Shown piece by piece: positions 11,201 through 23,169 of a stretch of DNA of 64,000 nt. How positions within the stretch are numbered: position 1 is the stretch's first letter; each line of letters opens with the position of its first letter. A model generated the notes under the pieces. The model made no database searches. It worked only from the letters and a program-made list of their open reading frames with translations, and had not been told where the DNA came from. This DNA comes from Branchiostoma belcheri (taxonomy: Eukaryota; Chordata; Leptocardii; Amphioxiformes; Branchiostomatidae), in assembly GCF_001625305.1 (NCBI RefSeq), contig NW_017802458.1:997585-1061584 (forward strand), written 5' to 3'. The translations under genes and the position numbers were made by a program.

Positions 11201-14200
11201 AATGACGTCATAATGACGTCATATTACATCATAACGACATAAATTTGTATATATGATAAATTTTTACCAGTACACCATTCTCTGAAAATTTGGTGGTCAT
11301 ACGACATACCGTTCGCGANNNNNNNNNNNNNNNNNNNNGAGCCCCCCCCCTCCCCCCCCCGGTCCCCCCATGTCAAAAAAAAAGCCCGGTCTAGGTAGGG
11401 TTAACAGCTGCACACGCCATGCCATATTGACAGTATTGAACTGCATTCAAGTGTTTGGGGCAGGTATGTCAAACTTTCCTTCTCAACCATTGGAATGCGG
11501 GGCATAAACTTTTTTTAATCTTAAAAATCAACAGTTAGCATTATGCAAATAAAGGTCCTAACCAACAATGTAGGGGATAGCTATCAAACTCTTGAATTCT
11601 TAGTTATATGTCACTTCATACTATAGTTATATCAATATAAAGCATTGTTTTCCATTGCATTTCTCCTTCTCTCCCATCCATGTCGTGAAACGTGGTGAAG
11701 CGATGCTACATTTGCTCCAAAGCAAATGTCGGCCTTTCTAGTTACCTCCGGGGGAGGAGATATCCTTCCGCGGAAGGGTATTAGAACGGATTGAGGTTTT
11801 CATGTTCGCAGCTGTTTCTCGCGTTGTGGTGGACGGGTTGTTTGAGTGATAACCCACTGCCTCAGCCCCGCCTGCCGTTTTGCATTTGGTTTGCGCGCTA
11901 ATTCCATCCTCTGGAGTTATTGGTACCCCTCTTTTTTGTTTTCAATTGGCTGATCAAGAGCAGAACGGATGTCAGGCTTGCATAAATACTAGTAACACAG
12001 ACAAAACAACTGTAAGCAATGATCAGCAAGTTCTATTTGAAGCTCTTGCTGTAAGTTACAACACATTTATTCTGATCTGAATCTGGCCCCCAAACAACCT
12101 GAAGATATATTTAAGTTACCTCCAGCATGACCTACAAAGGGCCCCTTTTGGAAGGGCCACGGATATTAGAACCCATAAAATAATGGGGATAACTGACAAG
12201 AATAATGGTGATTCCTCTGTAACACTCTAACAGATAGCTAAACATGGCCTCCCGAGCTCACCAGCCATCATGATGGTAATATAACCTCCTTGGTTAAGAG
12301 TCGGGAGCAAGGTCGGCTACAGTGTTCGGCTGTGCCAGTTTAGTATCTAAAACATTAGGGTGTGGACAGTACGTTATTAGAAATTGTTTGGAACATCTTG
12401 GAAAATGTTAGCCTCAACTATTTCCGGTAAAGCTAATCTCTGCAAATTCACCCAGTATTGACCAGTTCAGACTATATGCCAGACAGTACCCAGCCTCAAT
12501 ACACATGCTAGGCCCTGTTATTAGACTCGGTTAGACCAAGGAGACATGATATACCAAGAGACCATGGAGTTTGGTTAGACCAAGGAGGTTATATTTATAA
12601 TAAACTGTTTTTTGATATAGGGCAAGGAAGACAGGGTTACCCTAAAATTATGGCATTGAAATGGACAAAAGTATATTTTATATAAAGCAGGAATAATATT
12701 TTGAACATATCAAAACAGTTTCGAAATGTTGACAGATGTAAGAATGTACCCTCAAAAAAGCGTATGTCTCTGATGTCGGAAATAGTTCCTCGATGTACGT
12801 TTTTTGTTAAAGAATTATACATTATATCAGACATAAAAATATGAAAATCTAAGAAATATAATAACATGACATTGAATTTTTATAATCAGCAAGTTGTATT
12901 TTGCCTTTCCCCCAAGTTTCAGCCATTTTTGACCACGTACTGCTGAGCTATTAAATTTTTCCGAAAAGACCTGAAAAATCAGTAAACTGACACCGTGGGA
13001 CGCCTTACACCAACTGAGTGGTCCGAGGTTAACGATTTTTGGCAGGCAGGTTGTCTTAGAGACGGGCATTGCCAAGGCCAAAAATGGGTTTCATGGGGGG
13101 TTCTTACGTGACTGGAGCGAACCTTTTGTGTTGGCGCTTTTTGTTGTACTTCAGATCGGGAATCCTTAAATGGTTGTCTATGATTTTTAGTTGGCAAGTT
13201 ACCGTTGAGAATACAAAGGTCAAGTTCGGAAATGGGCCTCGTGGGGGGTTTCACGTCATTTAATTTGACCTTTTGTGTTGGTCGTTATTGTTGTTAGCAG
13301 GATAATTCGTAAAGTCGCATAGGAATGTTCACGATTTTATTTGAGAAAGTTACCGTTGACGATAGAAAGATCAAGTTTGAAAATGGTCGTCGTGGGAGGT
13401 CCATACGTTACTGTATTTGGGCTTTTGGTGATTGAACATTTTAAGGGCAGGTGAAATCTTGGTATAGTTTTATATTTAGGTTAAAACAACAAGTTACAAA
13501 CGGGAAGCTGTCAACAGTGGCTTTCTTCCGAAAATATTTTCTTAGAATGTTTGTTTGTTTGTTTGTTTGTTAAAACAATATTCCCCAGCAGGGGCATGCT
13601 TAACGATCGCTAATTTGACAGCACTGTGGCCCCCATCTGGAATGAGTTTTAATCCCGGGAACAAAGTAAGTTGGTATACTGTACACAATGGTTAGTTCCA
13701 GGCACCAGGGATCGCTGGAAAAATAGTGGAAAATGGCCAAAATTAGTATGCCGCTAGAGAGATACAATTTGCGACTCACGGGAGGAACCCATTAATCTTA
13801 CATACCACATACACATCAAAACAATATTACTGTCGGAGGCATGAGCCCTCCAAACTCTAGTTGTATATTTGTTTTCGGGCGTGAGAATTAAGACTTTTGG
13901 TGGCCCGCGGACACCCCTTTGTCCCTGAAAATGGTCTCGACCGTTGACCTTTGGTGTGTTTTAAGTATTTTCGGTATCGTCCACTTGTATGACCTTTCGC
14001 ACAGAGGGGTGTCCGGTCACGATACATTCTTTGTTAAAAAATATGCGCCAAAATGCTGTTTTCCAGGGCTGCATAGCCAGATTCAGTGAAAATATGCACA
14101 ATTAAAAGAACTTTTGGTGAAAATATATAATTCTTTGTGGATTTATGGTGTTTTTGAGTTGGATCGAACCCGGAAGTGTTAATACGGGGGAGGAGGGGTG

Positions 14201-17200
14201 GGGTGCCTGGTAAAGGTAGCGAGTCACAAGTATGCAAACTTTTGCATACGTGCCTATATTACTAGAACGTCTTGTAAACCCTTGTATATTTGGCGTACTA
14301 TAAGCAGCAAGCTTCAGTATGTGGCATTTCGGACCCCAGTCATAATATTATAGTTTTGATCGAAATATTTGTCGATACGCGCCTTGTGGCCGCGTTTCTT
14401 CCTCAGGAATGTATGTCTGAACACTGATTACCGGTTATTTTTAACGTCTGATTTAACGGTTCCAGTTGTCATTCTGAGTTTCATTACGAGTTCCTTGCGG
14501 CAGATTAGATAGAATTTCATACTTTCATGGGTACATGTTATAAGCTGCAGATGAAAATGTTGACCTATGTTAACACAACCTGGAAATCTAACACATAAAT
14601 TTAACACCATTAACTATTCATTACAAACAGCATAAAGCCCGGAGTTATAAAATCATTTTACTTGTTTGTATTATTCTAGTGGACTCCGGGAAGACTAGTT
14701 ATTGTATTCTGGCCTCTACCAGGCGTCGGGAGACCGCTGGAAAGAGTAGACATGAGAGAGATGACATCCAAGACATAACAGCCAAAAGAGAGATAACATC
14801 CCAGGAAATTTGATCCGCTAAACAGCACATTTGTGCAGCAAAATTTATTCTTATCGGACCAACTCCCTCGGCATGCTATCTCTCTATTTGGACCATTTCT
14901 ACTCTTTCCAGCCTTCTCCCGAAGCCTGGTAGAGGCTAATTCTATTCACTAATGCAGATCTAAAAACACCAAACCAAATTCAGCAAGAAACGCTTTAAAT
15001 GTTACAGGTGCAGAGTTCACACCAAACAATGGGGACGATGACGATCCTGACACCCACATGTACAATTACGTCGACAAAGATGAAATCAACCGACAGTTGT
15101 CTCTACGACAGACCAACAGCAATGATGGACAACCACCCGGTGAAGGGACGGATAGACGGCAAGTAACTGTGGGCCGGAAAGTCGTCGGCTTGCTTCACAA
15201 CCAAATGTATGGACCTCACGCTTCACCACAGGAAGATAACGAAGGTATGGGTCGTGTTTTGAATTCTCAAGTAGCTATAGCCACTTAATAGTCATTTGAT
15301 TTTAGTATAAAATCATAATAACAGTTGTTGCCTTCCCCAGAAGGGTAGAAAATCAGATTGCTTTAGTGTAGGGGACTGTGGATCTAGCGGCATATGAGAT
15401 GAAGGTCAAGTGCAAAAATGGGCTTAGTGGGGGGGGGTCTACGTTGCTGCAGTAGACCTTTTATGTTTGTCGTTTCTTAGCTTGACTCTCATTGAGAGTG
15501 GGGAGTTTTCTCAGGAAGAAGTTACCTTGGCAACCATGCAACTAAAAACTGGGAAAGCACCTGGCATGGACGGCCTCCCCATCAGAATTTTGGAAACTGC
15601 CGAGCATAACAAAAATTCTGTTTCACTTTTGCAACCTAACCTACAGGGGAGAGCGCCCCAAGGAATGGGGATTGTCTGGAATTATCCCCATCCCTAAGAA
15701 AGGGGACTTGCGCCGCCCAGATAATTATAGAGGTATTTCACTGTCACAAATTGCATCCAAAATTTATAACCGTTGTTTGCCTAATAGGATTCGTCCAGTT
15801 ATCGACAAAGTGTTACGCACAAACCAAAATGGCTTCCGTCAAGGTAGATCAACTACTTCTCACATTCTCGCGCTCAGACGCATTGTACAAGAGTTGAGAA
15901 ACTTTGACCAAGAGGCAGTACTTGTGTTTATTGATTTCCGCAAGGCATTCGATTTGATTAACCGCCACAAAATGTTTCAAATCTTGGAAGCGTATGGGAT
16001 TCCGCTGGATGTCGTCAGCGCTATTCGAGTCATGTACGAGGACACCAGTGCGGTGGTTATTACTCCTGAGGGAGAAACCGATGCATTTAGCATTAACACT
16101 GGCGTCCTGCAGGGCGATCCTTTGGCCCCTTTCCTTTTTGTTATTTGCCTCGACTATGCGCTCCGGTCTTCGATTTCAGAATCAGACGGGCTTACTCTCC
16201 GTCGTCGTCGGAGCCGACGATACCTAGCTGAAACCCTCCCAGACCTTGATTTTGCTGATGATATTGCTTTATTGGAAAACTCAATAAAATATGCACAAAA
16301 TCTTCTCACAAAAGTTGAAACTTCATGTCAAAAAATAGGTTTATACTTGAATGCTTCCAAGGCAAAGTTCATGCATCTAAACCCTACTACTGACAGTTTA
16401 CTTTTTGCCACTGATGGCACTGAAATCGACTGTGTTGCGGATTTCAAATACTTAGGAGGGTACTCTGATAGTGTTCATGACATGGATGTGCGGATCGCAC
16501 AGGCATGGGAGTGCTCTTCACTCATTACATAAGATTTGGAAAGCGCCCATTAGAAAACAAACTAAGATCAAAGTGTTTAAGGCATGTATTGAAACAATTC
16601 TTTTGTATGGGTCAGAATCATGGGTCATGAATATGTCACATTCTAGAAAACTAAACTGAACATACACGAAGATGTTGCGAGTGGTTTTTAATACACCATG
16701 GTGGAAACACACTACTAATGAACAGTTATACGGTTCGCTGCCAAATGTAACTTCAGTAGTCAAATGTCGACGACTAAGCTTGGCCGGTCATGTAGTACGT
16801 AGTGAAGAACCAGCCAGTAGGCTTCTACTCTGGAACCCTGATACCGGTAAGAGAAGAGTTGGACGCCCAAACATAATAGTTAAGAAACTTAATTGAAACT
16901 GAAACTGGCTTGGAGGGACATGAACTTTTCTCAGTGATGTATAACAAACAGTTGTGGCGAGCTAACTTTGTATGCTCCACCTCTACGGAGGATGAATGAT
17001 GATGATGATGACGTTTCTTAGCAGAATAACTCGAGCATATGTGAATGGATGTCCATGATTTATAGGAGGCAAGTTAGTGTTGTAAAGATCAACGGTCAAC
17101 GTTTGAAGTGGGCCTTGCTGGGGGTCCCTACGTCGCTGCAGAGGGCCTTCTGTGTTGGTTTGTGTGTAAGTAGTTCAAGTTCTGGAAGAACAATTGTCGA

Positions 17201-20200
17201 AATGTTAGTATGGTTTTGGGGCATAGATGAATTGGTGTAAGTTTGGGCTCTCTGTTGGCTTGTGGGGAAGTGCAATGGGCCCTTATGTGTGAAACTTGCT
17301 TTTGCTTTTTTGTTTTCGTTCTCAAAGTTTTAATAAGTCATGTTCAGACTGGACTATTGTGTCTTTGATATTGTATGTAACATTATGTTACATACAACTA
17401 TATAGATAATTTATGATGTTGACATAAAAAGACTATCTTCTACACACCCATTTGTTTATTCCGCCGATGTCTTCGATATTGTTTAGCGTAGATATAATCA
17501 ACCATAATCATTAAAATCAACAGTTACCTTTTTTATTTATTTTGACTTCAACCATATTACATATACCCAAAAATAAAGATAAAATATCATCAATGCCCAT
17601 CCACTTAATGTTCCTTAAGTCTTCAATGTTCCTGTCTGCTTAAGGAAACAAAACCGAAATTACAAATGAAGGCCACGTACACAGCAATGTCGACACAGAT
17701 GGGATCAACAATCTTCGACAGCAATTAGATGATCCTGCAGTTACAGACCGCAACAATCCTGGCCTCATTAACAATATGATGTATGTTCCTGGTGTCTTAC
17801 GACGAGGTAAACACAGAGGTTTATTTCTGTTGCAATTATTGAAAACAAACTTCCAGGATAGAGTACTAAATAAGTTTAAATTCCCAACTGCGTGATCTCT
17901 TGTTGGTAATATGCCCATGGTAAAGTTCACAAACACATGTTAACATGCGTGTTTAAACTGAAAACTTTACATCCAACACCATAAAGTTTTTTCACCTAGA
18001 GCTTTCGACCAGTCACTCTGGTCTTCTTTAGTAGACTGACCCATTGGGGCTTGTCACGTGGTTTCTTGTCGCTCCCGTCGCGGTTGGGTGAAGGGTGATG
18101 GGCCCTGATGTTAATATCCTCTTCACCCCATTCAGGAAATAGTCTTGGACATGCACTAAGCATGGACTACATACTAAAATTCCGGTAAATATGATAATGA
18201 TGACACAAAATTAACAAGATTTAATAGAAAATTCTTTGATTCCTCTCAGATATCAACGATGGTACAAACATCTCCAGATTTTTAAAAAGCTGCAAGATGG
18301 CGTTTAGCCGTGTCCTACAATTTATCATCATCGCCATAGCAATGTTGGCCTTGTTAAGTGCAGGAGCTGGTATCGTCATGTATCTCACTGGTACACTTGG
18401 AGGGCCGGCTGAAATCAACATGGTTAGTTTTCTACTTAAGTCTTTTCTAATTTTAATTTATATAAGTTCCACGCATATCACCAGGAAGTTGTAACTCATC
18501 ATCATCATCATCGGTCGACCGTATTCGGTCGGGGTTATACCGCCCCTTACGAGGTGACATACCCTTTCGTTAGCTTAATACAAGATGTAACTAATACAGA
18601 TTTAAATATATAATTTTTTCAAAAATGCAACAACTCCGGGTCTTGAAATGCAAAAATAGGTAAATACATTTATTTAAAAAAAATGCTGAAATTTATCATT
18701 AGCCGTACTTGGTTGTATACTGTATTAGCTAAATTAATAGCTGTATTATGTAAAGTAATCAATTTTCATTCTATACCCTTTTTTGTACTATGTTCAATAG
18801 TCGGTGCCATACATCCTACTATGTACAATTGTCGTGCAATAAAGACCTTCTTCGATAAGAAATATTGTTATGTGGCTGTTGTGGTGAATTGTTCGACAAA
18901 TGTGGTGAACACCAATGATGAATGAACCAAAGGAAGTAATAACTGAAGAAGTTGTAACATTGTACAATGTACGTCTTTTTTATAGCCCTCTGTGGTAACT
19001 GATCGAGGCAACTGGACAACTGCTATGCTTGTAACAACCACTGTGACTGCAACCTACCTACCAGTCACTTTGACAAATACAGCCTTTCTGTCTGCTACTA
19101 AACTGCATCGGGCAACCAACATGTTTCCACCATCAAACGAAACAGCAACAAGATGCCATAGGCGACAATTCTCCGTGAAGTATTATATATTGCAACAAAA
19201 AGAAGTAGCCATTGGCGACAATTCTCTGTGAAGTGTGATAAATTGAACAAAGAAAAATTGTTTAAACGCGCGTCGGCTCAGTCAACTTAAGACGCAACAA
19301 CCAATCAGAGATGCGAAATGCCGACACGTGACGCGGGATTTGCATACAGTCTAAACAACGGGAAGGGCGCGCGATGCCCGAAATATTTTTGCGTCAATAT
19401 TTAGCGCCGTGATTCAAGAGATTAATATCCGGAAACAATTTCTTTTCTTGTTTTGAACGCATAAACATGCATTTACGCTAATCTAGTATGATTCAGGGTT
19501 ACTTTTTTTAACCTGCCATGGCCAGATTATCTAAATATGTGTGTATTGTGTGCACAATCTACAGAAAGAGAAATGTACATCAGGTCCGATCATCCGATTT
19601 TCACGTTTCGGTTTTTTGGACTCGGTTCATGAACGTATTTTGGTTTGGCTCCTGGAATGTGCGAAAAAAATGACTCCCGGGACTGTCTACAGGGAACACT
19701 CTCGCACATTCGCGGTGTATCAGGACAGCGCGACTGGTCGGCATTAGCGCAGTCCCTGCAATTAGTAACAGTTGCACATCAACCCGGCCGAAAGCATGAT
19801 TGTGTTACACAGGCTACTTCTTCATATACCGGCTCATACTACAAGACGCCTTTACAACTAGCAAATCATAAAATTACCCGATCTACTAGTATGTGCGGTT
19901 TACCAGCCCCAGAGCACATCCGACCACGAGGCAGAACACATTGATGGGTTGCTCAAAAATATTGTCCATGTTTACAAAGAGCTGCTCCACTAACACTATG
20001 GAGCGGCCCAACCCAAAAATATTGGCCATGTGTACAGCATGCTCGTTGCTAGGACGACCGGCCAGTTGCTACGTGACTAAATACACGCCGCCACTAGGTC
20101 GCCACAGCCGACCAGTTCGAAATCGATAGGATTACGTCATCGGTATTTACATTTCGTAATGCTGACCACTGACCACCCCACATTTCCGTCCCCATCAGCT

Positions 20201-23169
20201 ACCGGCGACATAAACGGACGACAACATTTCAACGACATGGGGATGTTTCGAAAATAAGCATTTACCTCAATATCAAAACAGCTACGGTAAAAATAAAAAG
20301 ACGTGCATCATCCCGGACATAATGCCACACATGCGAAATTACACAGAAATGCGACGTACGGAAGAATGCGTTTTGGCTGCGAACATCTTCCAAAAAACTT
20401 GCCATCTCTTAAGCATGGGCAAAAACATCTGGAACCACTTATCAAAACCACCCCGTATCTGCATGAAGTTCCACCCCCCCACTGCTATTCCAAACAACGC
20501 GTTTTTCTGGACCATTCCAATTCGCCTCGTAATTGTAGGGGTGCGTCTGCAATATTACATTGACCGCGAAAGCAGCAACGGCAAAAATACACATTCGTGC
20601 ATCAACACGGGCATGCCCGCAGACGGCGTATAAAATTGCGTGCCGATTACACAAAGAGAACCCAGTGTTTTGACTGCGAACATGAAAAATCAGCCGATCA
20701 CAACACTCCGTCCGGAGGTCCTGACCTCCTTCACGGAGTAACAACGCCGATACCAAAAGCTCAAGTAAAGGAAGTCTTGGATGATTTTAGTTTCGCACAT
20801 CCACAGTTGTTTTAGCAAACAAAAGTAGCCCCTTTACATTGTGTTTTATTGTTATCAAGGCACTCGATACCTTTATACTGACCACACTTCGTTTACGTCA
20901 ACAGGCCACCAGCCATGATTTTGTGAGAGCAGAAAATCTGCCAACGGTCACACCCACACTGCCAACGGTCACAACCACACTGCCAAAGGTGACAACCACA
21001 CTGCCACACGGGACATGGACTGGAAACCCAGTAACAGGCAGAGGTTGGTTATTCAGAAATAAAGAATTTCCTGGCTAGACTAGGAGTGCCAGAGAATAAT
21101 ACGAATTCTACAAAATCCATACGAATTGTACAAATTTAATTCGATTCATTATTAATAATTAAGGAAACATACGAATTTTTAATACATACAATCCGTTACC
21201 AGACGCATACGAATTTTACGGAATACATATAATTATACATACATATATTATTTGGAAACACACGACCCTTAATAATTTGGGGATCTAGGCGCAGGACACT
21301 AAATTAGTAAGGATCGTATGTTTCAAAGTAATGGATCACATGTATAATGTAGAATTAGTATGTTTCTGGTAACGGATTGTATGTATTTCGTAAAATCCGC
21401 ATGTTTCCTTGTAATGGATCGTATGTATTTCGTAAAATCCGTATGGATTCTGTAAAGTTCTTTGGCACACCTGGGTATCAGCTTATTCTGATGGGACTTA
21501 GATTGGAAAATCACGACCATGTACATTTGTATGATAGTCATGTAAAACACAAAGAAAAGAAGGGCAGGCTGGAGTAGATAGGGAAGGGGGGTGCTAAAAC
21601 TGCCTGCGCCATTTTCTTAATGTCGGATAGCGTCTGAACGGCTTGTGCTAGAACCACCAAACTTGATAACTTAAAAAAAATGGTTGGCAACAATTTCCTA
21701 TCAGTGGAATAGGTTAATGCTTTTTTGTGTTGCCATGGAGAGGGTTTAATGTAATGACGTCACATAAGTCTCAGTAGACCCCTAATATTCTCTAATAAAA
21801 ACTTTTTTGTTAAAGTTATGTTGTAGATCATTATGTTTTAAGGGAATAACCTACCTAGGCGGTATTGGCCAATAAAATCAAAGTAATGACACCATGATGA
21901 TGTCATATTACGTGATAATGTCAATAGATTTCTTGTCATGATAAATTTTCTTTAGCACAACATCCTAACAGTGAGCTTTCAAATTTAACTTCTTAACGAG
22001 TAAAAGTTTTTGAAAAAAATGATGACCAAAAGTCCGGTAAAACTTTTTCAGCTAAATGTCCGTATGGCTACCAACTACTCACTCAAACCTGCATCAAGGT
22101 ATATCCTTACGAAAGGAATTTCGCAGAAGCCTTGGCGGTCTGTGAAAAAGACGGGGCGACACTAGCCATGCCCAAGACAAAGGAATTGGACGTCGCTCTG
22201 AGAAACCTGATAAGAAAAGGTGGAGTGAGACTAACCTACTGGATTGGGCTGGTTAAGTGCGACGACACCTGGAAATGGGTAGACGGATCCCCACTAGAAA
22301 ATTACAAGGTACGTTAAAACACGTGACACGAAAAAAACAACAACAGGGGCTATTTGACTAATTTGCATCATCCTTGCCTTGACTTTACTAACTTTTGTTT
22401 TCCTTGGGACTTACAAAAACCACGTGCAAAAACAATGTCTTGTCTTATTTGCATATAAATCAATAGATCGTGCTTATAAACCTGTCTTTCTGACAAGTCT
22501 CCAGTGTCACTGACGAATGGTAGTGGATGCTACCTAAAATGTCTGACCGATTAATAAAAATCATATCCGTTTCTGCGAGTAACTTTTTTGGCCTATCTAA
22601 TTACCTGGATGACTAACCTTTACAAACGCACGTTAATACGGTCTCTGTGCTCTTTGGTATGTGGGTCATTGAGAAGACAAGTACAGACTTCAACCTCTTC
22701 AATGCCCCTTATACTTGTATGGTTTTACTCTCACCTGTTTTTCTTGACACTATAGATTTTGCTAACAGATTGATATTACGAGTATACACTTACGACCCCC
22801 AATTGAACCACACAACGCGCCTTTTTGCATAAAAGTATGTGTTCATAGACAGAAATCTAAGATATTGGTTACAGAAAAGAATACACTCAGATTAAAAGTA
22901 AAATATATCATTTTCTTTTTTGTGGGCAGTAAACCTACTTTTTTTATTAGGGATGGAATCCAAACGAGCCAAACACAGCATGGTCTTGGTCAAGTTTTGA
23001 ATGGCCAGACTGTGTACAGTACTGGTCAGTACGCACCGGCACCCCGATGTGGGACGATACCAGATGCTGTCATAAATTGAGGTTCATCTGCCAAGCTACC
23101 CAGAGGCACTTTCCCCATGAAAGTGGTGGGTGTTTTTTTGGAAAATCTTGTAAAAGATGCCCTAAATAA
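8264..23169 (+). CDS. Lectin gene B: type II membrane C-type lectin, CCP-less and probably disrupted
   Basis: Exons by homology to gene C: 8264-8363, 8782-9018, a duplicate second exon 15008-15244, 17645-17806, 18250-18422 (transmembrane), 18986 onward (stalk, interrupted), 20905-21043, 22052-22308, 22951-23169. Phases match except at the stalk exon, which reads into a 1.6-kb insertion and stops at 19231. The stalk exon is 0-0 in phase, so skipping it would restore the frame; this is inference. Exon 20905-21043 is a fusion: three TTxLPxV repeats run straight into GTWTGNPVTGRG, the tail of CCP2, so both CCP modules are gone in frame and the last Cys is now Gly. The lectin domain is whole: MPKTKELDVALRNL, YWIGL, WNPNEPN (EPN, mannose-type), WDDTRC, ending CKRCPK. 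Membrane lectin or pseudogene: undecided. Confidence 0.72.
9139..9825 (+). mobile_element. About 690-bp dispersed element (copy 1)
   Basis: Nearly the whole stretch recurs in reverse complement at 47755-48437, from the end block gtccgagtcat to the block ggagatcgg/ggcccaa. Both copies sit in introns near lectin first exons (intron of B; just after exon 1 of D). No protein domain is seen, so the class is unknown. Confidence 0.7.
10476..11400 (+). mobile_element. piggyBac-like MITE, copy 1 (contains assembly gap)
   Basis: Bounded by TTAA at 10472-10475 and 11401-11404. The right end is cccggtctaggtaggg; the left end is diverged (cccaccgtaggaccgggg). The interior is non-coding and matches the other copies, with gttgccatggcaacgggttt and repeated TGACGTCA. 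The C-rich right part is broken by the N run. Confidence 0.8.
11319..11338. other. Assembly gap (20 N)
   Basis: Twenty Ns inside the MITE, just before a C-homopolymer, consistent with a sequencing stall. The other copies suggest that little sequence is lost. Confidence 0.99.
12277..12595. mobile_element. MITE with ATATAACCTCCTTGGT ends
   Basis: atataacctccttggtta at 12279 is mirrored by gaccaaggaggttatat at 12576-12595. About 310 bp and no coding capacity. The target duplication is unclear. Confidence 0.5.
13040..13430. repeat. Diverged tandem repeat, about 150-bp period, in a gene B intron
   Basis: Three imperfect units share the sequence atgggcctcgtggggggt and ccttttgtgttgg, with tggcaagttaccgttgagaa between them. 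Single units also occur at 15395-15470, 17040-17160 and 30420-30550, so the repeat belongs to this intron across paralogues. It is non-coding. Confidence 0.6.
13551..13571. repeat. (TTTG)n microsatellite
   Basis: About five copies of gttt. Around it, 13430-14700 shows no gene or recognisable domain. Confidence 0.9.
14711..14938. mobile_element. MITE with about 43-bp terminal inverted repeats
   Basis: The left end ggcctctaccaggc, then tcgggagaccgctggaaaga, is mirrored by a right end ending cgaagcctggtagaggct. Candidate 5-bp duplications ATTCT flank it (14706-14710, 14939-14943). Same family as the 93-bp element at 1135-1227. Confidence 0.65.
15008..15244 (+). CDS. Duplicate of cytoplasmic exon 2 in gene B
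   Basis: 237 nt, phase 1-1, with acceptor tttaaatgttacag and donor gtatgg. It encodes GAEFTPNNGDDDDPDTHMYN, YVDKDEINRQLSL and later NQMYGPHASPQ, differing in few residues from exon 2 at 8782-9018. Because it is symmetric, adding it to the transcript leaves the frame intact. Gene B could therefore show two copies of the tyrosine module, or use them alternatively. Confidence 0.75.
15482..17011 (+). mobile_element. 5'-truncated RTE-like LINE with target-site duplication
   Basis: Frames read KTGKAPGMDGLPIRILE, then 15672-16532 with NGFRQGRSTTSHIL, VFIDFRKAFDLINRHKM, GVLQGDPLAPFLF and the catalytic FADDIAL. The C-terminal blocks LYGSESW and RRLSLAGHVVRSEEPASRLL follow. At least three frameshifts break it and the endonuclease is absent. 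The 3' end is a (TGA)n tail at 16996-17010, usual for RTE-type LINEs. An 11-bp duplication cgtttcttagc flanks it (15471-15481, 17012-17022). Confidence 0.85.
17930..18150 (-). mobile_element. Penelope-like element 3' fragment in intron 3 of gene B
   Basis: The minus strand carries a decayed end of a GIY-YIG protein (a PSPNRDGS-like turn) followed by the terminal text actctggtcgaaagctctag. Fragments of the same kind lie at the same place in gene C (33590-33815) and gene D (50978-51190), so the insertion is older than the gene duplications. Confidence 0.65.
19152..20740. mobile_element. Unclassified 1.6-kb insertion in the stalk exon of gene B
   Basis: Gene D has an uninterrupted agcaacaacgccgatacc at 52020-52035. 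In gene B the text leaves the exon after agcaacaa and returns at gtaacaacgccgatacc near 20728-20745, leaving a possible 5-bp aacaa duplication. The left end has a 54-bp-spaced direct repeat (ggcgacaattctc at 19160 and 19214). The right end is a palindrome (ggaggtcctgacctcc within actccgt/acggagt). Open frames inside match nothing I know. It is GC-richer than its surroundings. Confidence 0.6.
21090..21470. mobile_element. MITE with acgaattctacaaaatccatacg ends, in a gene B intron
   Basis: The left arm (gtgccagagaataatacgaa and on) is mirrored by the right arm (cgtatggattctgtaaagtt, ctttggcacacc). The orthologous copy in gene C lies at 37030-37430, so insertion came before the B/C duplication. 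Confidence 0.6.
21575..21970 (+). mobile_element. Eroded piggyBac-like MITE (gene B)
   Basis: Matches the gene C copy at 37520-38028 in position and sequence (ggtgctaaaactgcctgcgc, tgttgccatgg, gcggtattggccaataaaat). It has lost both terminal repeats and about 100 bp on the right. Confidence 0.65.

Larger units (their letters stand above)
10000..11745 (+). mobile_element. Foldback-type element carrying a nested MITE
   Basis: 10055-10475 and 11405-11745 together match the 45749-46535 element: tcctgccatttcgttaaatg, the gattgactgttgagatttta block, gcattcaagtgtttggggca, and the closing tttgctccaaagcaaatgtc. The two halves are split by the piggyBac-like insertion at 10476-11400, which lies between them in a TTAA. 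Confidence 0.75.

Noticed and set aside
20303-20756. Overlapping frames of about 100 codons on both strands within the gene B insertion
   Set aside because: No recognisable domain, and both strands are open over the same stretch. Treated as chance in a GC-richer insert.
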